Assembly: GCF_014203705.1 (NCBI RefSeq)
Contig: NZ_JACHJR010000001.1
Location: 2,728,001-2,792,000 of the forward strand
DNA length: 64,000 nt
Reading direction: 5' to 3'
Source of the DNA: Kitasatospora gansuensis
GTDB taxonomy: Bacteria; Actinomycetota; Actinomycetes; Streptomycetales; Streptomycetaceae
Positions 39,995 through 48,600 of the stretch are shown piece by piece. Numbering within the stretch: position 1 is the first letter of the stretch; each line of letters begins with the position of its first letter. A program made the translations under genes and the position numbers. Under the pieces are notes generated by a model that was not told where the DNA came from, ran no database searches, and worked only from the letters and a program-made list of their open reading frames with translations.

Positions 39995-40644
39995 TGCCGT
40001 TCACCAAGATCAACAGCAAGCTGATCGAGGCCAAGGTCTTCCCCGGCCAGCGGATCTTCAGCCAGCGCGGTTCGATGATCGCGTACACCGGCGAGGTCGG
40101 CTTCACCCCCAACCTGACCGGTGGTCAGGGCGGCGTGATGGGCATGATCGGCCGCCGGGTGGCCAACGAGGACGTCCCGCTGATGACCGTCGAGGGCCAG
40201 GGCAGCGTGCTGTTCGGCCACGGCGGCCACCACATCCAGATCATCGAGCTCAACGGCGACACCCTGAACGTCGAGGCGGACCGACTGCTCGCCTTCGACG
40301 GCACGCTCCGGCAGACCACCGTCTTCCTCGGCTCGCAGGGCGGCGTGATGGGCATGGTGCGCGGCCAGGTCAGCGGGCAGGGCCTGTTCACCACCCAGCT
40401 GAGCGGCCAGGGTTCGGTCGCGGTGATGGCGCACGGCGGCTTCGTCGAGCTGCCGATCACCCCGAACCAGCCGGTGCACGTCGACCCGCAGGCGTACGTC
40501 GCCCACCGCGGCCAGGTCCAGAACAAGCTGTCCACCTCGGTGGGCTGGCGTGACATGGTCGGCCGCGGCTCCGGCGAGGCCTTCCAGCTGGAGCTGTCCG
40601 GCAACGGTGTGGTGTACGTCCAGGCGAGCGAGGAGAAGCTCTGA
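39994..40644 (+). CDS. AIM24-family protein 2
   Basis: 216 residues. Starts one base inside the preceding stop (TGATG). Same fold: SMIAYTGEVGF, LMTVEGQGSVLFGHGGHHI, GDTLNVEADRLLAFDG, GLFTTQLSGQGSVAVMAHGG, VDPQAYVAHRGQ, GEAFQLELSGNGVVYVQASEE. The Gly-rich loops GGQGGVMGM and GSQGGVMGMVRG are characteristic. Three paralogues made in equal amounts would suit a hetero-oligomer. Confidence 0.85.
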   Translation: MPFTKINSKLIEAKVFPGQRIFSQRGSMIAYTGEVGFTPNLTGGQGGVMGMIGRRVANEDVPLMTVEGQGSVLFGHGGHHIQIIELNGDTLNVEADRLLAFDGTLRQTTVFLGSQGGVMGMVRGQVSGQGLFTTQLSGQGSVAVMAHGGFVELPITPNQPVHVDPQAYVAHRGQVQNKLSTSVGWRDMVGRGSGEAFQLELSGNGVVYVQASEEKL

Positions 40645-41558
40645 TGTCCTACCCGCCCCAGTACCCGCCGCAGCAGCCCGGCTATCCGCAGCAGCAGCCG
40701 GGGTACCCGCAGCAGCAGCAGCCCGGCTACCCCCCGCCGCCGCAGCCCGGGTACGGCGCCCCCGAGGCCCCGCCGGTGCACGACGCGAACAGCCTGCCGG
40801 TCAACGACAACGTCAACCCGTACGCCTTCTCGGTGGACCTGAACGGCCCGTACTACCTGCAGAAGGGGAAGATGATCGCCTACTACGGCGACGTCCGCTT
40901 CTCCGGGATCGGCCGCGGCTCGATCGACCGCGCGCTCGGCCGCAACTTCAACTCCCCGCTGCACGCGACCGACTGGGTGGTGGCCGAGGGCCGGGGCAAG
41001 CTGCTGCTCGCCGACCGGGCCTTCGACCTCAACTCGTACGACCTGGAGAACGGCAACCTGACGGTCCGTTCGGGCAACCTGCTGGCCTTCGAACCGACCC
41101 TGGCGCTCAAGCAGTCGATCATCCCGGGCTTCCTCACCCTGATCGGCACCGGCAAGTTCGTGGCCGCCTCGAACGGCCCGGTGCACTTCGTCGAGCCGCC
41201 GATCCGGGTCGACCCGCAGGCCCTGGTCGGCTGGGCCGACTGCCCCGCACCCTGCCACCACTACGACCACGGCTACATGCACGGCGTGCTCGGCGGGCTC
41301 CGCCAGCTGACCGGTCTCGGCGGGGCCTCCGGCGAGGAGCACCAGTTCGAGTTCATCGGGGCCGGTACGGTGCTGATCCAGTCCAGCGAGACCCTGATGG
41401 CCGAGCGCTCGGTCGGCGTCGTGCACCAGGAGGCCGGCGTCCCCGGCGGCGGCTACGGCGTACCGCCGCAGCAGGGCCACGGCCAGAGCCAGTTGCCGAA
41501 CGTGAACGTCCCCGGTCTGGGGAATCTCGGCGACCTCGGACGGCGCTTCGGTCTGTAG
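40644..41558 (+). CDS. AIM24-family protein 3 with Pro/Gln/Tyr-rich N-terminal tail
   Basis: 304 residues, again starting in the preceding stop (TGATG). Residues 1-45 are PGYPQQQ-type repeats, a flexible tail common on membrane-associated or assembling proteins. The AIM24 domain follows (YYLQKGKMIAYYGDVRF, LLLADRAFDLNSYDLENGNL, FVEPPIRVDPQALVGWADCP, EHQFEFIGAGTVLIQSSETL). CPAPCHHYDHGYMH, with two Cys and several His, could bind metal and has no counterpart in the other two. A Pro/Gly-rich C-terminal tail ends the protein. Confidence 0.85.
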   Translation: MSYPPQYPPQQPGYPQQQPGYPQQQQPGYPPPPQPGYGAPEAPPVHDANSLPVNDNVNPYAFSVDLNGPYYLQKGKMIAYYGDVRFSGIGRGSIDRALGRNFNSPLHATDWVVAEGRGKLLLADRAFDLNSYDLENGNLTVRSGNLLAFEPTLALKQSIIPGFLTLIGTGKFVAASNGPVHFVEPPIRVDPQALVGWADCPAPCHHYDHGYMHGVLGGLRQLTGLGGASGEEHQFEFIGAGTVLIQSSETLMAERSVGVVHQEAGVPGGGYGVPPQQGHGQSQLPNVNVPGLGNLGDLGRRFGL

Positions 41559-41601
41559 GTTCTGCAGTTGGTCTAATTGTATAACTTTTAACAACCTCGG
41601 C

Positions 41602-41607
41602 TATAGT
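41602..41607 (+). promoter_or_regulatory. Promoter and possible operator of the second marR gene
   Basis: TATAGT lies 7 nt before ATG 41615 (leaderless geometry); TTGTAT (41577-41582) is a possible -35 with 19-nt spacing. The interval is unusually AT-rich and has outer TTGT/ACAA symmetry (41577-41594), a possible MarR site. Confidence 0.45.
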
Positions 41608-41614
41608 GTTTGCC

Positions 41615-42136
41615 ATGGACACCCCCGCCGACACCCCCGCAGCGGTCTCCTCCCCGTCGTCCTCGGCGGAGGAGGAGACCCCCTGGCTCTCCGCCAAGGA
41701 GCAGCAGTTCTGGCGTGCCCACCTGGAGGTCAGCCACCTGCTGGACTACCAGCTCGGCCGGGAGCTCCAGCCGCACGGTCTCGCCAACAACGACTACGAG
41801 ATCCTGGTCGTGCTCTCCGAATCCCCCGACCGCCGGATGCGGATGACCGACCTGGCCACCGCCACCCTGCAGTCCAAGAGCCGGCTCTCGCACCAGATCA
41901 CCCGGATGGAGAACGCCGGCCTGGTACTCCGTCAGGAGTGTCCGGGCGACCGCCGCGGCCTCTACGCCCACCTCACCGAACACGGCTGGGACATCCTGCA
42001 GAAGGTCGCCCCCGACCACGTCCGCTCGGTGCGCCACCACTTCATCGACCGCTTCACCCCCGAGCAGATCGACAAGCTCTACGCCGCCCTCGCCCCGGTC
42101 GCCGACCACCTGCGCAGCCTGCGGGGAAGAAGCTAG
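41615..42136 (+). CDS. MarR-family transcriptional regulator
   Basis: 173 residues from ATG 41615; an in-frame GTG at 41606 overlaps the probable -10. After an acidic Ser/Pro-rich tail the fold is standard: EVSHLLDYQLGRELQPHGL, HTH region MRMTDLATATLQSKSRLSHQ, then RMENAGLVLRQECPGDRRGL (wing) and the dimer helices. One Cys (ECPGD) lies in the wing, where some family members sense oxidants. Repeat copy C begins 15 bp after the stop. Confidence 0.87.
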   Translation: MDTPADTPAAVSSPSSSAEEETPWLSAKEQQFWRAHLEVSHLLDYQLGRELQPHGLANNDYEILVVLSESPDRRMRMTDLATATLQSKSRLSHQITRMENAGLVLRQECPGDRRGLYAHLTEHGWDILQKVAPDHVRSVRHHFIDRFTPEQIDKLYAALAPVADHLRSLRGRS

Positions 42137-42151
42137 CGAAGCATCTACGGT

Positions 42152-42265
42152 CAGGGGCTCGGGGAACTGCGAGGAGATCTGGCGTTCGGGTCACTGCGAA
42201 AGTACCTGACCACACACGCACGTTGAACGCTCCTGAGGTCGGCGCCGCCGTTCCCCGGGCCCCTG
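42152..42265. repeat. Palindromic intergenic repeat, copy C
   Basis: 114 bp with imperfect terminal inverted repeats (CAGGGGCTCGGGGAACTGCG against CAGGGGCCCGGGGAACGGCG). Centre carries TCACTGCGAAAGTACCTGAC; the right half (GTTGAACGCTCCTGAGGTCG) matches copy B. Fills the gap between convergent marR and meaB, ending 5 bp before the meaB stop. Confidence 0.88.
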
Positions 42266-42270
42266 GTGGC

Positions 42271-43227
42271 TCAGGCGCGTGTCAGGCCCGCGACCAGCGT
42301 GTCCGCCGCCCCGTACGGATCCAACGTCCCGTCAGCGACGCGTTCCGCCAGGGCGGACAGCCGCCGGTCGCCGTGCAGGTCGCCGATCCGGGCCCGGAGC
42401 GTGGAGAGGGCGATCGCCTCGATCTCGTCCGCCGCCCGCCGCCGCCTGCGGACCGCGAGTTCGCCGGTCTCGGCCAGCCAGGCCCGGTGCTTCTCCAGGG
42501 CCTCGACCACCTCGTCGATGCCCTCGCCCCGGGCGGCCACGGTCTTCACGATCGGCGGCCGCCAGTCCCCCGCACCGCGCGACTCCCCCAGCCCGAGCAT
42601 GTGGTTGAGCTCGCGCGCGGTGGCGTCGGCACCGTCCCGGTCGGCCTTGTTGACCACGAAGACGTCGCCGATCTCCAGGATGCCGGCCTTGGCCGCCTGG
42701 ATCCCGTCGCCCATGCCGGGGGCGAGCAGCACCACGGTGGTGTCGGCCTGGGCGGCCACCTCCACCTCGGACTGGCCGACCCCGACGGTCTCCACCAGGA
42801 TCACCTCACAGCCCGCCCCGTCCAGCACCCGCAGGGCCTGCGGCGCCGTCCAGGACAGCCCGCCGAGGTGCCCACGGGTGGCCATCGAGCGGATGAACAC
42901 CTCCGGATCGGTGGCGTGCTCCTGCATCCGGACCCGGTCACCGAGCAGCGCCCCGCCGGAGAACGGCGAGGAGGGGTCGACCGCCAGCACGCCGACCCGC
43001 TTGCCGAGCCGCCGGTACGCGGAGACCAGCGCGGAGGTCGAGGTCGACTTGCCGACCCCGGGCGAACCGGTCAGCCCGACCGTGTAGGCCTGCCCGGTGT
43101 ACGGCGCCAGCGCGGCCATCGCCTCCCGCAGTTGCGGGGCGGCGTTCTCCACCAGCGAGATCAGCCGTGCCACGGCGCGCGGGCGCCCCTCCCGGGCCTG
43201 CTCGACCAGCGTGGGGACGTCGATCAT
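42271..43227 (-). CDS. meaB: Mutase-associated GTPase MeaB (ArgK/MeaB G3E family)
   Basis: 318 residues. Chaperone that gates cobalamin loading and protects acyl-CoA mutases. G-protein motifs: Walker A GSPGVGKST (about 53-61), DPSSPFSGGALLGDR, ETVGVGQSEVEVA (switch region) and NKAD (NKADRDGAD). A C-terminal dimerisation helix follows. Probable clients are IcmA (about 9 kb away) and a methylmalonyl-CoA mutase outside the window. A terminator separates it from the upstream thiolase gene, so it probably has its own promoter. Confidence 0.94.
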   Translation of the reverse strand: MIDVPTLVEQAREGRPRAVARLISLVENAAPQLREAMAALAPYTGQAYTVGLTGSPGVGKSTSTSALVSAYRRLGKRVGVLAVDPSSPFSGGALLGDRVRMQEHATDPEVFIRSMATRGHLGGLSWTAPQALRVLDGAGCEVILVETVGVGQSEVEVAAQADTTVVLLAPGMGDGIQAAKAGILEIGDVFVVNKADRDGADATARELNHMLGLGESRGAGDWRPPIVKTVAARGEGIDEVVEALEKHRAWLAETGELAVRRRRRAADEIEAIALSTLRARIGDLHGDRRLSALAERVADGTLDPYGAADTLVAGLTRA

Positions 43228-43262
43228 GCGCGAGCTCCTCGGTCATTGACAAAGCTAAGGAA

Positions 43263-43294
43263 GGGGCCGCCGGACGGCATCGTCCGGCGGCCCC
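43263..43294 (-). terminator. Terminator after the thiolase gene
   Basis: Perfect 14-bp stem GGGGCCGCCGGACG / CGTCCGGCGGCCCC, loop GCAT, followed on the minus strand by TTCCTTAGCTTTG. It lies 18 bp past the thiolase stop. Confidence 0.75.
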
Positions 43295-43311
43295 GACAGT
43301 ACGTCAGCCGG

Positions 43312-44499
43312 TCAGGCCTTGGGCACCCGGACGATCAGTGCGTCGCCCTGGCCGCCACCGCCGCAGAGCGCGGCCGCGCCGACCCCGCCGCCGCGGCGCT
43401 GGAGCTCCAGCGCCAGGTGCAGCACCACGCGGGCGCCGGACATCCCGATCGGGTGGCCGAGCGCGATCGCGCCGCCGTTCACGTTGACCTTGTCCTCGGT
43501 GACGCCGAGGTCCTTCATCGACTGGTGCGAGACGGCCGCGAAGGCCTCGTTGATCTCGATCAGGTCGAGGTCCTCGACGCCGATGCCCTCCTTGGAGAGC
43601 GCGTGCTTGATGGCGTTGGACGGCTGCGACTGGAGCGAGTTGTCCGGGCCCGCGACGTTGCCGTGCGCGCCGATCTCGGCGATCCAGGTCAGGCCCAGCT
43701 CCTCGGCCTTGGCCTTGCTCATCACGATCACCGCGGCGGCGCCGTCGGAGATCTGCGAGGCGGTGCCGGCCGTGATGGTGCCGTCCTTGGTGAACGCGGG
43801 GCGCAGCTTGGCCAGCGTCTCCACGGTGGTCTCGGCGCGGATGCCCTCGTCCTGGCTGAAGACGACCGGGTCGCCCTTCCGCTGCGGGATCTCGACCGGC
43901 ACGATCTCGGCGTCGAAGACGCCGTTCTTCTGCGCGGCGGCGGCGCGCTGGTGCGAGAGCGCGGCCAGCTGGTCCTGGATCTCGCGGCCGATGCCGAGCC
44001 GGGCGTTGTGCTTCTCGGTCGACTCGCCCATCGGGATGGACTCGTAGGCGTCGGTCAGACCGTCGTGGGCCATCGAGTCGAGCATCTCGATCGCGCCGTA
44101 CTTGAAGCCCTCGCGGGACTTCGGCAGCAGGTGCGGGGCGTTGGTCATCGACTCCTGGCCGCCCGCGACCACGATGTCGAACTCGCCCGCGCGGATCAGC
44201 TGGTCGGCCAGCGCGATCGCGTCCAGACCGGAGAGGCAGACCTTGTTGATGGTCAGCGCCGGGACGTTCAGCGGGATGCCGGCCTTGACCGCGGCCTGGC
44301 GGGCGGGGATCTGGCCGGCGCCGGCCTGCAGCACCTGACCCATGATCACGTACTGGATCTGATCGGGGGTCAGACCGGCCCGCTCGACCGCGGCCTTGAT
44401 CGCGAAGCCGCCGAGCTCGGCGCCGGAGAAGCCCTTGAGCGAGCCGAGCAGCCGGCCCATCGGGGTTCGGGCACCTGCGACGATCACTGAAGTAGTCAT
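43312..44499 (-). CDS. Acetyl-CoA acetyltransferase (thiolase)
   Basis: 395 residues from ATG 44499 (AAGGGG at 8 nt); the frame extends upstream to 44529. Catalytic residues: Cys in [18 protein letters not shown] (about 89), His in [16 protein letters not shown], and the C-terminal Cys in [14 protein letters not shown]. Full-length biosynthetic or degradative thiolase II. It condenses or cleaves acetoacetyl-CoA and fits with the epimerase and 3-hydroxybutyryl-CoA dehydrogenase of the window. A TACTGACCCGTAAC-type site lies 55 bp upstream. Confidence 0.94.
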   Translation of the reverse strand: MTTSVIVAGARTPMGRLLGSLKGFSGAELGGFAIKAAVERAGLTPDQIQYVIMGQVLQAGAGQIPARQAAVKAGIPLNVPALTINKVCLSGLDAIALADQLIRAGEFDIVVAGGQESMTNAPHLLPKSREGFKYGAIEMLDSMAHDGLTDAYESIPMGESTEKHNARLGIGREIQDQLAALSHQRAAAAQKNGVFDAEIVPVEIPQRKGDPVVFSQDEGIRAETTVETLAKLRPAFTKDGTITAGTASQISDGAAAVIVMSKAKAEELGLTWIAEIGAHGNVAGPDNSLQSQPSNAIKHALSKEGIGVEDLDLIEINEAFAAVSHQSMKDLGVTEDKVNVNGGAIALGHPIGMSGARVVLHLALELQRRGGGVGAAALCGGGGQGDALIVRVPKA

Positions 44500-44553
44500 G
44501 AGACGAGCCCCTTCGCGCGTCAAGGCCATGAGGGTGTGGGGACGCGGCTCAAT

Positions 44554-44568
44554 GTACTGACCCGTAAC
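44554..44568. promoter_or_regulatory. Candidate operator upstream of the thiolase gene
   Basis: GTACTGACCCGTAAC, a TAC...GTA near-palindrome 55 bp before ATG 44499 in the divergent gap with the epimerase gene. Similar to GTTACTGACGGGTAAT at 24964-24979. Confidence 0.4.
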
Positions 44569-44749
44569 CCGTGCGTCACCGGAGCCGAGGTGTGATCAGC
44601 GGCACGTGTCACTGCCCGGTCAACACCGTGTCAGCACAGCTTGGGTGAATTGTGAGCAGGCTCGCACGCGGCATGCTGGCGCTGCCTCAACTCCGTGCGC
44701 TGCACTGGTACCCACCCTTCAAACCCCTCACTCCTCCCGGAGGCCAGCC

Positions 44750-45181
44750 GTGCTGACCCGCATCGACCACATCGGGATCGCCTGCTTCGACCTGGACAAG
44801 ACCGTCGAGTTCTACCGCGCCACGTACGGCTTCGAGGTCTTCCACAGCGAGGTGAACGAGGAGCAGGGCGTCCGCGAGGCGATGCTGAAGATCAACGACA
44901 CCGGCGACGGCGGCGCCTCCTACCTCCAGCTGCTGGAGCCGACCCGGGAGGACTCCACGGTCGCCAAGTGGCTGGCGAAGAACGGCGAGGGCGTGCACCA
45001 CATCGCCTTCGGCACCGCCGACGTGGACGGCGACGCGGCCGACATCAAGGCCAAGGGCGTCCGGGTGCTGTACGACGAGCCCCGGATCGGCTCGATGGGC
45101 TCCCGGATCACCTTCCTGCACCCGAAGGACTGCGGCGGCGTGCTGACCGAGCTGGTCACCTCGGCGGGCACCGGGCACTGA
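44750..45181 (+). CDS. mce: Methylmalonyl-CoA epimerase
   Basis: 143 residues from GTG 44750 (GGAGG 6 nt upstream). Interconverts (2R)- and (2S)-methylmalonyl-CoA. Two vicinal-oxygen-chelate modules: metal ligands in RIDHIGIACFDL (His), the middle GEGVHHIAFG (His) and the C-terminal LTELV (Glu). Size is normal for the family. It belongs functionally with MeaB and acyl-CoA mutases, joining propionate and branched-chain carbon to succinyl-CoA or polyketide extender supply. Confidence 0.94.
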   Translation: MLTRIDHIGIACFDLDKTVEFYRATYGFEVFHSEVNEEQGVREAMLKINDTGDGGASYLQLLEPTREDSTVAKWLAKNGEGVHHIAFGTADVDGDAADIKAKGVRVLYDEPRIGSMGSRITFLHPKDCGGVLTELVTSAGTGH

Positions 45182-45619
45182 CGGTTCGGAAGGCGCAGAG
45201 CGGGGTCGTACACCTGCGACCCCGCTCACGACCCGTCGGTAACCTTGGAAAACCCCCACTCGCCCATTCCCCTGCGGGCCGCGCACACTACAATGCCGAA
45301 GTGCGCAAAGCTCCGGGGAGGACCGGTCCGGCGGGCACGGCCGGTGGCGGGGGCAGCGAGGCTGATCCCGGCACAAGGGGAGTCCACCAACCGGGCGCGG
45401 CGACGAGGCCGCCGTTCGGATCTGTCACCATTCTCCAGAGGCAAGAGTTCGCTCAGGAGTCCACCCGGACGGCGGAGCGCGACATCGTCGCGCGCCGGTG
45501 ACCGACGGCTCCGACCGTGGCACCCGTCACGGCTGCAAGGACCAGCTGATCCGGCCCCACGGTGGGGATACCGGCCGGCCGGGTCGAGGACGCGACCAGG
45601 AGATGGATGGGACCGCGGA
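45182..45619. other. 438-bp gap upstream of scy
   Basis: No gene with neighbour-like codon use. It begins with the epimerase terminator (45199-45226). TACAAT at 45289-45294 is a good -10, about 325 bp before the scy start, so scy may have a long leader. A GTG at 45301, 6 nt after that box, opens a 66-codon frame ending 45501 whose codon use is poorer than real genes here. Confidence 0.5.
45199..45226 (+). terminator. Terminator after mce
   Basis: Perfect 10-bp stem AGCGGGGTCG / CGACCCCGCT with an 8-nt loop, 17 bp past the stop. Confidence 0.6.
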
Positions 45620-48600
45620 GTGCGGGGCTACGACCGCTACGAGGCTGACGATCACCTCTCCAAGTTCGAGGCCGAGATGGATCGGACTCGCAAGGAGCGG
45701 GACAAGACCGTCCAGCATGCCGAGGACCTCGCCTACCAGGTGGAGGTGCTCCGGGCCAAGCTGCACGAATCCCGTCGGCAGCTCTCCCAGCCGCGCGCCT
45801 TCGACTCCGTCTCCGGGCAGGCCGAGCAGCTCCTGCACAACGCCGAGATGCAGGCCCAGCAGCTGCGTGCCGAGGCCGAACGGCAGCTCCGCGACTCCCA
45901 GGCGGCCACCCAGCGGCTGATGGCCGAGGCCGCCGAGCGCACCGCCCGGCTCGAGGCCGAGCTGGCCGCCCGCCGCCGCCAGCTGGACGAGGAGCTCAGC
46001 GAGCTGCGCCGCAGCGCCGAGCGCCACGTCAACGAGAACGTCTCCTGGGCCGAGCAGACCAGGGCCGGCACCGAGCAGGAGTCCCAGCGGGTGCTCCAGG
46101 AAGCCCAGGCCGAGGCCGAGCGGATGATCGCCGCAGCCAGGGCCGAGGCCGCCGCGCTGGCCGACCACGCCCGCGCGCAGACCGCCGCCGACGTGGACGC
46201 CGCCCGCGGTGAGGCGCAGGCCGCCGTGGAAGCCGCGCTGGTCCGCGCCCAGAACGACGCCGAGCGACTGCTCAGGGCCGCCTCCGAGCAGGCCCAGCAG
46301 GCCAACGCGCAGGCCGAGGCGGTCACCGGCGAGGCCCAGCAGCAGCTGGCCGGGGCGCAGGCCGCCGCCGAGCAGCAGCTCGCGGTGGCTCAGGCCGAGA
46401 TCGGCCGGCTCAAGCAGCAGGCCGCCGAGGACCAGCAGCGCGCCACCGAGGCGCTGGACCAGGCCCAGGCGGAGATAGAGCGGCTGCGTACCGAGGCGCT
46501 GGCCGAGGCCGAGCGGGCCCGGCAGGAGGCCGCCGAGCTGCGCGCCCGCGCCGAGGCCGCCGCCGAACAGCTGCAGATCGAGGCGGAGGCCGCGGTGCAG
46601 CGGCTGGTCGCCGACGGCGAGGCCGCCAGCGACCAGCGTTCGCAGACCGCCAAGGCCGAGATCGCCCGGATGGTGGCCACCGCCACCAAGGAGACCGACC
46701 GGATCAAGGCCGAGGCCGCCAACGCCAAGGCCGAGGCGGAGGCCGCCCGGGCCGCCGCCGCCGAGGAGAGCGAGCGGCTGCGCGGCGCGGCCGAGAGCGT
46801 CGCGACCCAACTGCGGACCGAGGCCGAGACGGCCATCGCCGCCCTGCGCGCCGAGGCCGAGCAGGAGGCCGCCGCGCTGCGGGCCGAGGCACGGGCCGCC
46901 GCCGAGCAGCTGGCCGCCGAGGCGCGGGAGACCGGCCGGGCCGAGGGGGCCAAGGACGCCACCGTGCACCTGGCCAAGGCGGCCAAGCAGGCCGACGAGG
47001 CGGTGTCCCGGGCCAGGGCCGAGGCCGAGGCCACCGTGGCGGCGGCCGGCACCGAGGCCGAGCGGCTGCTGGCCGAGGCGGGCGCCGAGGCCGAGCAGCT
47101 CCGCGACGAGGCCAGGGCCGCGATGGAGCAGGCCCAGAACGCCGCCCTGGAGGACGCCGCCGCGCTCCGCGAGCAGATCCGCCAGGCGCACGACGAGGCT
47201 GCCCAACTCCGGGCCGAGGCCGAGGAGTTGCGCAGCCAGGCGGCCGCCGAGGCGGAGCGTCTGGAGAGCGAGGCCCGGCGGCAGGCGGTGCTCCGGATGG
47301 AGGAGTCCGCGAAGACCGCCGAGGAGCTGCTCACCAAGGCCAAGGCCGACGCGGACGAGCTGCGCGCGGGCGCGGGCGCCGAGGTCGAGCGGCTGCGCGA
47401 GCAGACCGAGGCGCAGGCGGTGGAGACCCAGGGCCGGGCCGAGCAGACGCTCGCGCGGGCCAGGGCCGAGGCCGAGAAGCTGGTCGCCGCGGCCGAGCAG
47501 CAGGGCCAGGACGCGATCACCGCGGCCAAGGCCGCCGCCGCCGAGAACCGGGGCGCCGCCGAGCGGGAGACCGCCGAACTCCGGCGCGAGGCAACCGAGT
47601 TCGACCAGCGGGTACGGGCCGAGGCGCAGGCCGCCGCCGAGCAGCTGGCCGCCGAGAGCCGCGCCGCCGCCGAGGCGGCCCGGGCCGAGGCCGCCGAGTG
47701 GGCCGACAACCACCGTGCGGCAACCGAGAGTTGGGCCCTCCAGCAGCGCGGTGAGGCGGAGGCCGACGCCAACGCACTGCGCGAGGAGAGCCGCCGCGAG
47801 CGGGCCGAGGCGAGCGCCGCGCTGGAGCGGGAGCAGCGCGAGACCGCCGAACTGCTGGCCGCCGCCCAGGCCGAGCGCACCGAGGCCGGCACCGCCGCCG
47901 CCGAACTGCGCGCCACCGCCGAGCGGGAGACCGCCGAGCTGCGCGCGCAGGTCACCGCGGAAACCACCGAGCTGACGGAGCGTACGGCGGCCGAGACCGC
48001 CGAACTCCGCGCCGCCGCCGAGGCCGAGGCCGCCGCGCTGCGCGCGCGGGTCACCGCCGAGACCACCGAGCTGGCCGAGCGTACGGCGGCCGAGACCGCC
48101 GAACTCCGCGCCGCCGCCGAGGCGGAGGCCGCCGAGCTGCGGGCCGAGGGTGCCCGGGAGCTGGCCGAGGCGCAGGAGCGGGCCGCCACCGCCGTCGCCG
48201 AGGTCGGCGAGCTGCGTGCCGAGGCCACCGCCGAGATCGCCGAGCTGCGGGCCGCAGCCGAGCGCAAGGCGGCCGAGCTGGTCTCGGTCGCCGAGGACGA
48301 GGCCGCCGAGACCCGGCAGTCGGTGGCCGGTCTGTACGAGACCGCCTCCCAGCAGATCGCCGAGCTGCGCGCCACCGCCGAGCGGGAGACCACCGAGACC
48401 CGCGAGCTGGCCGAGCTGGAAGCGGCCGAGCTGCGCGAGATCGCCGAGCGGGAGACCGCCGAACTCCGGGCCGCCGCCGAGGCGGAGGCCGCCGCGCTGC
48501 ACGAGCGGACGGCCGCCGAGCTGACCGCCGACCGGGAGCACGCCGCCGCCGAGATCGGGCAGCAGCGGGCCGAGGCGCAGGCGTACGACGAGCGGCTGCG

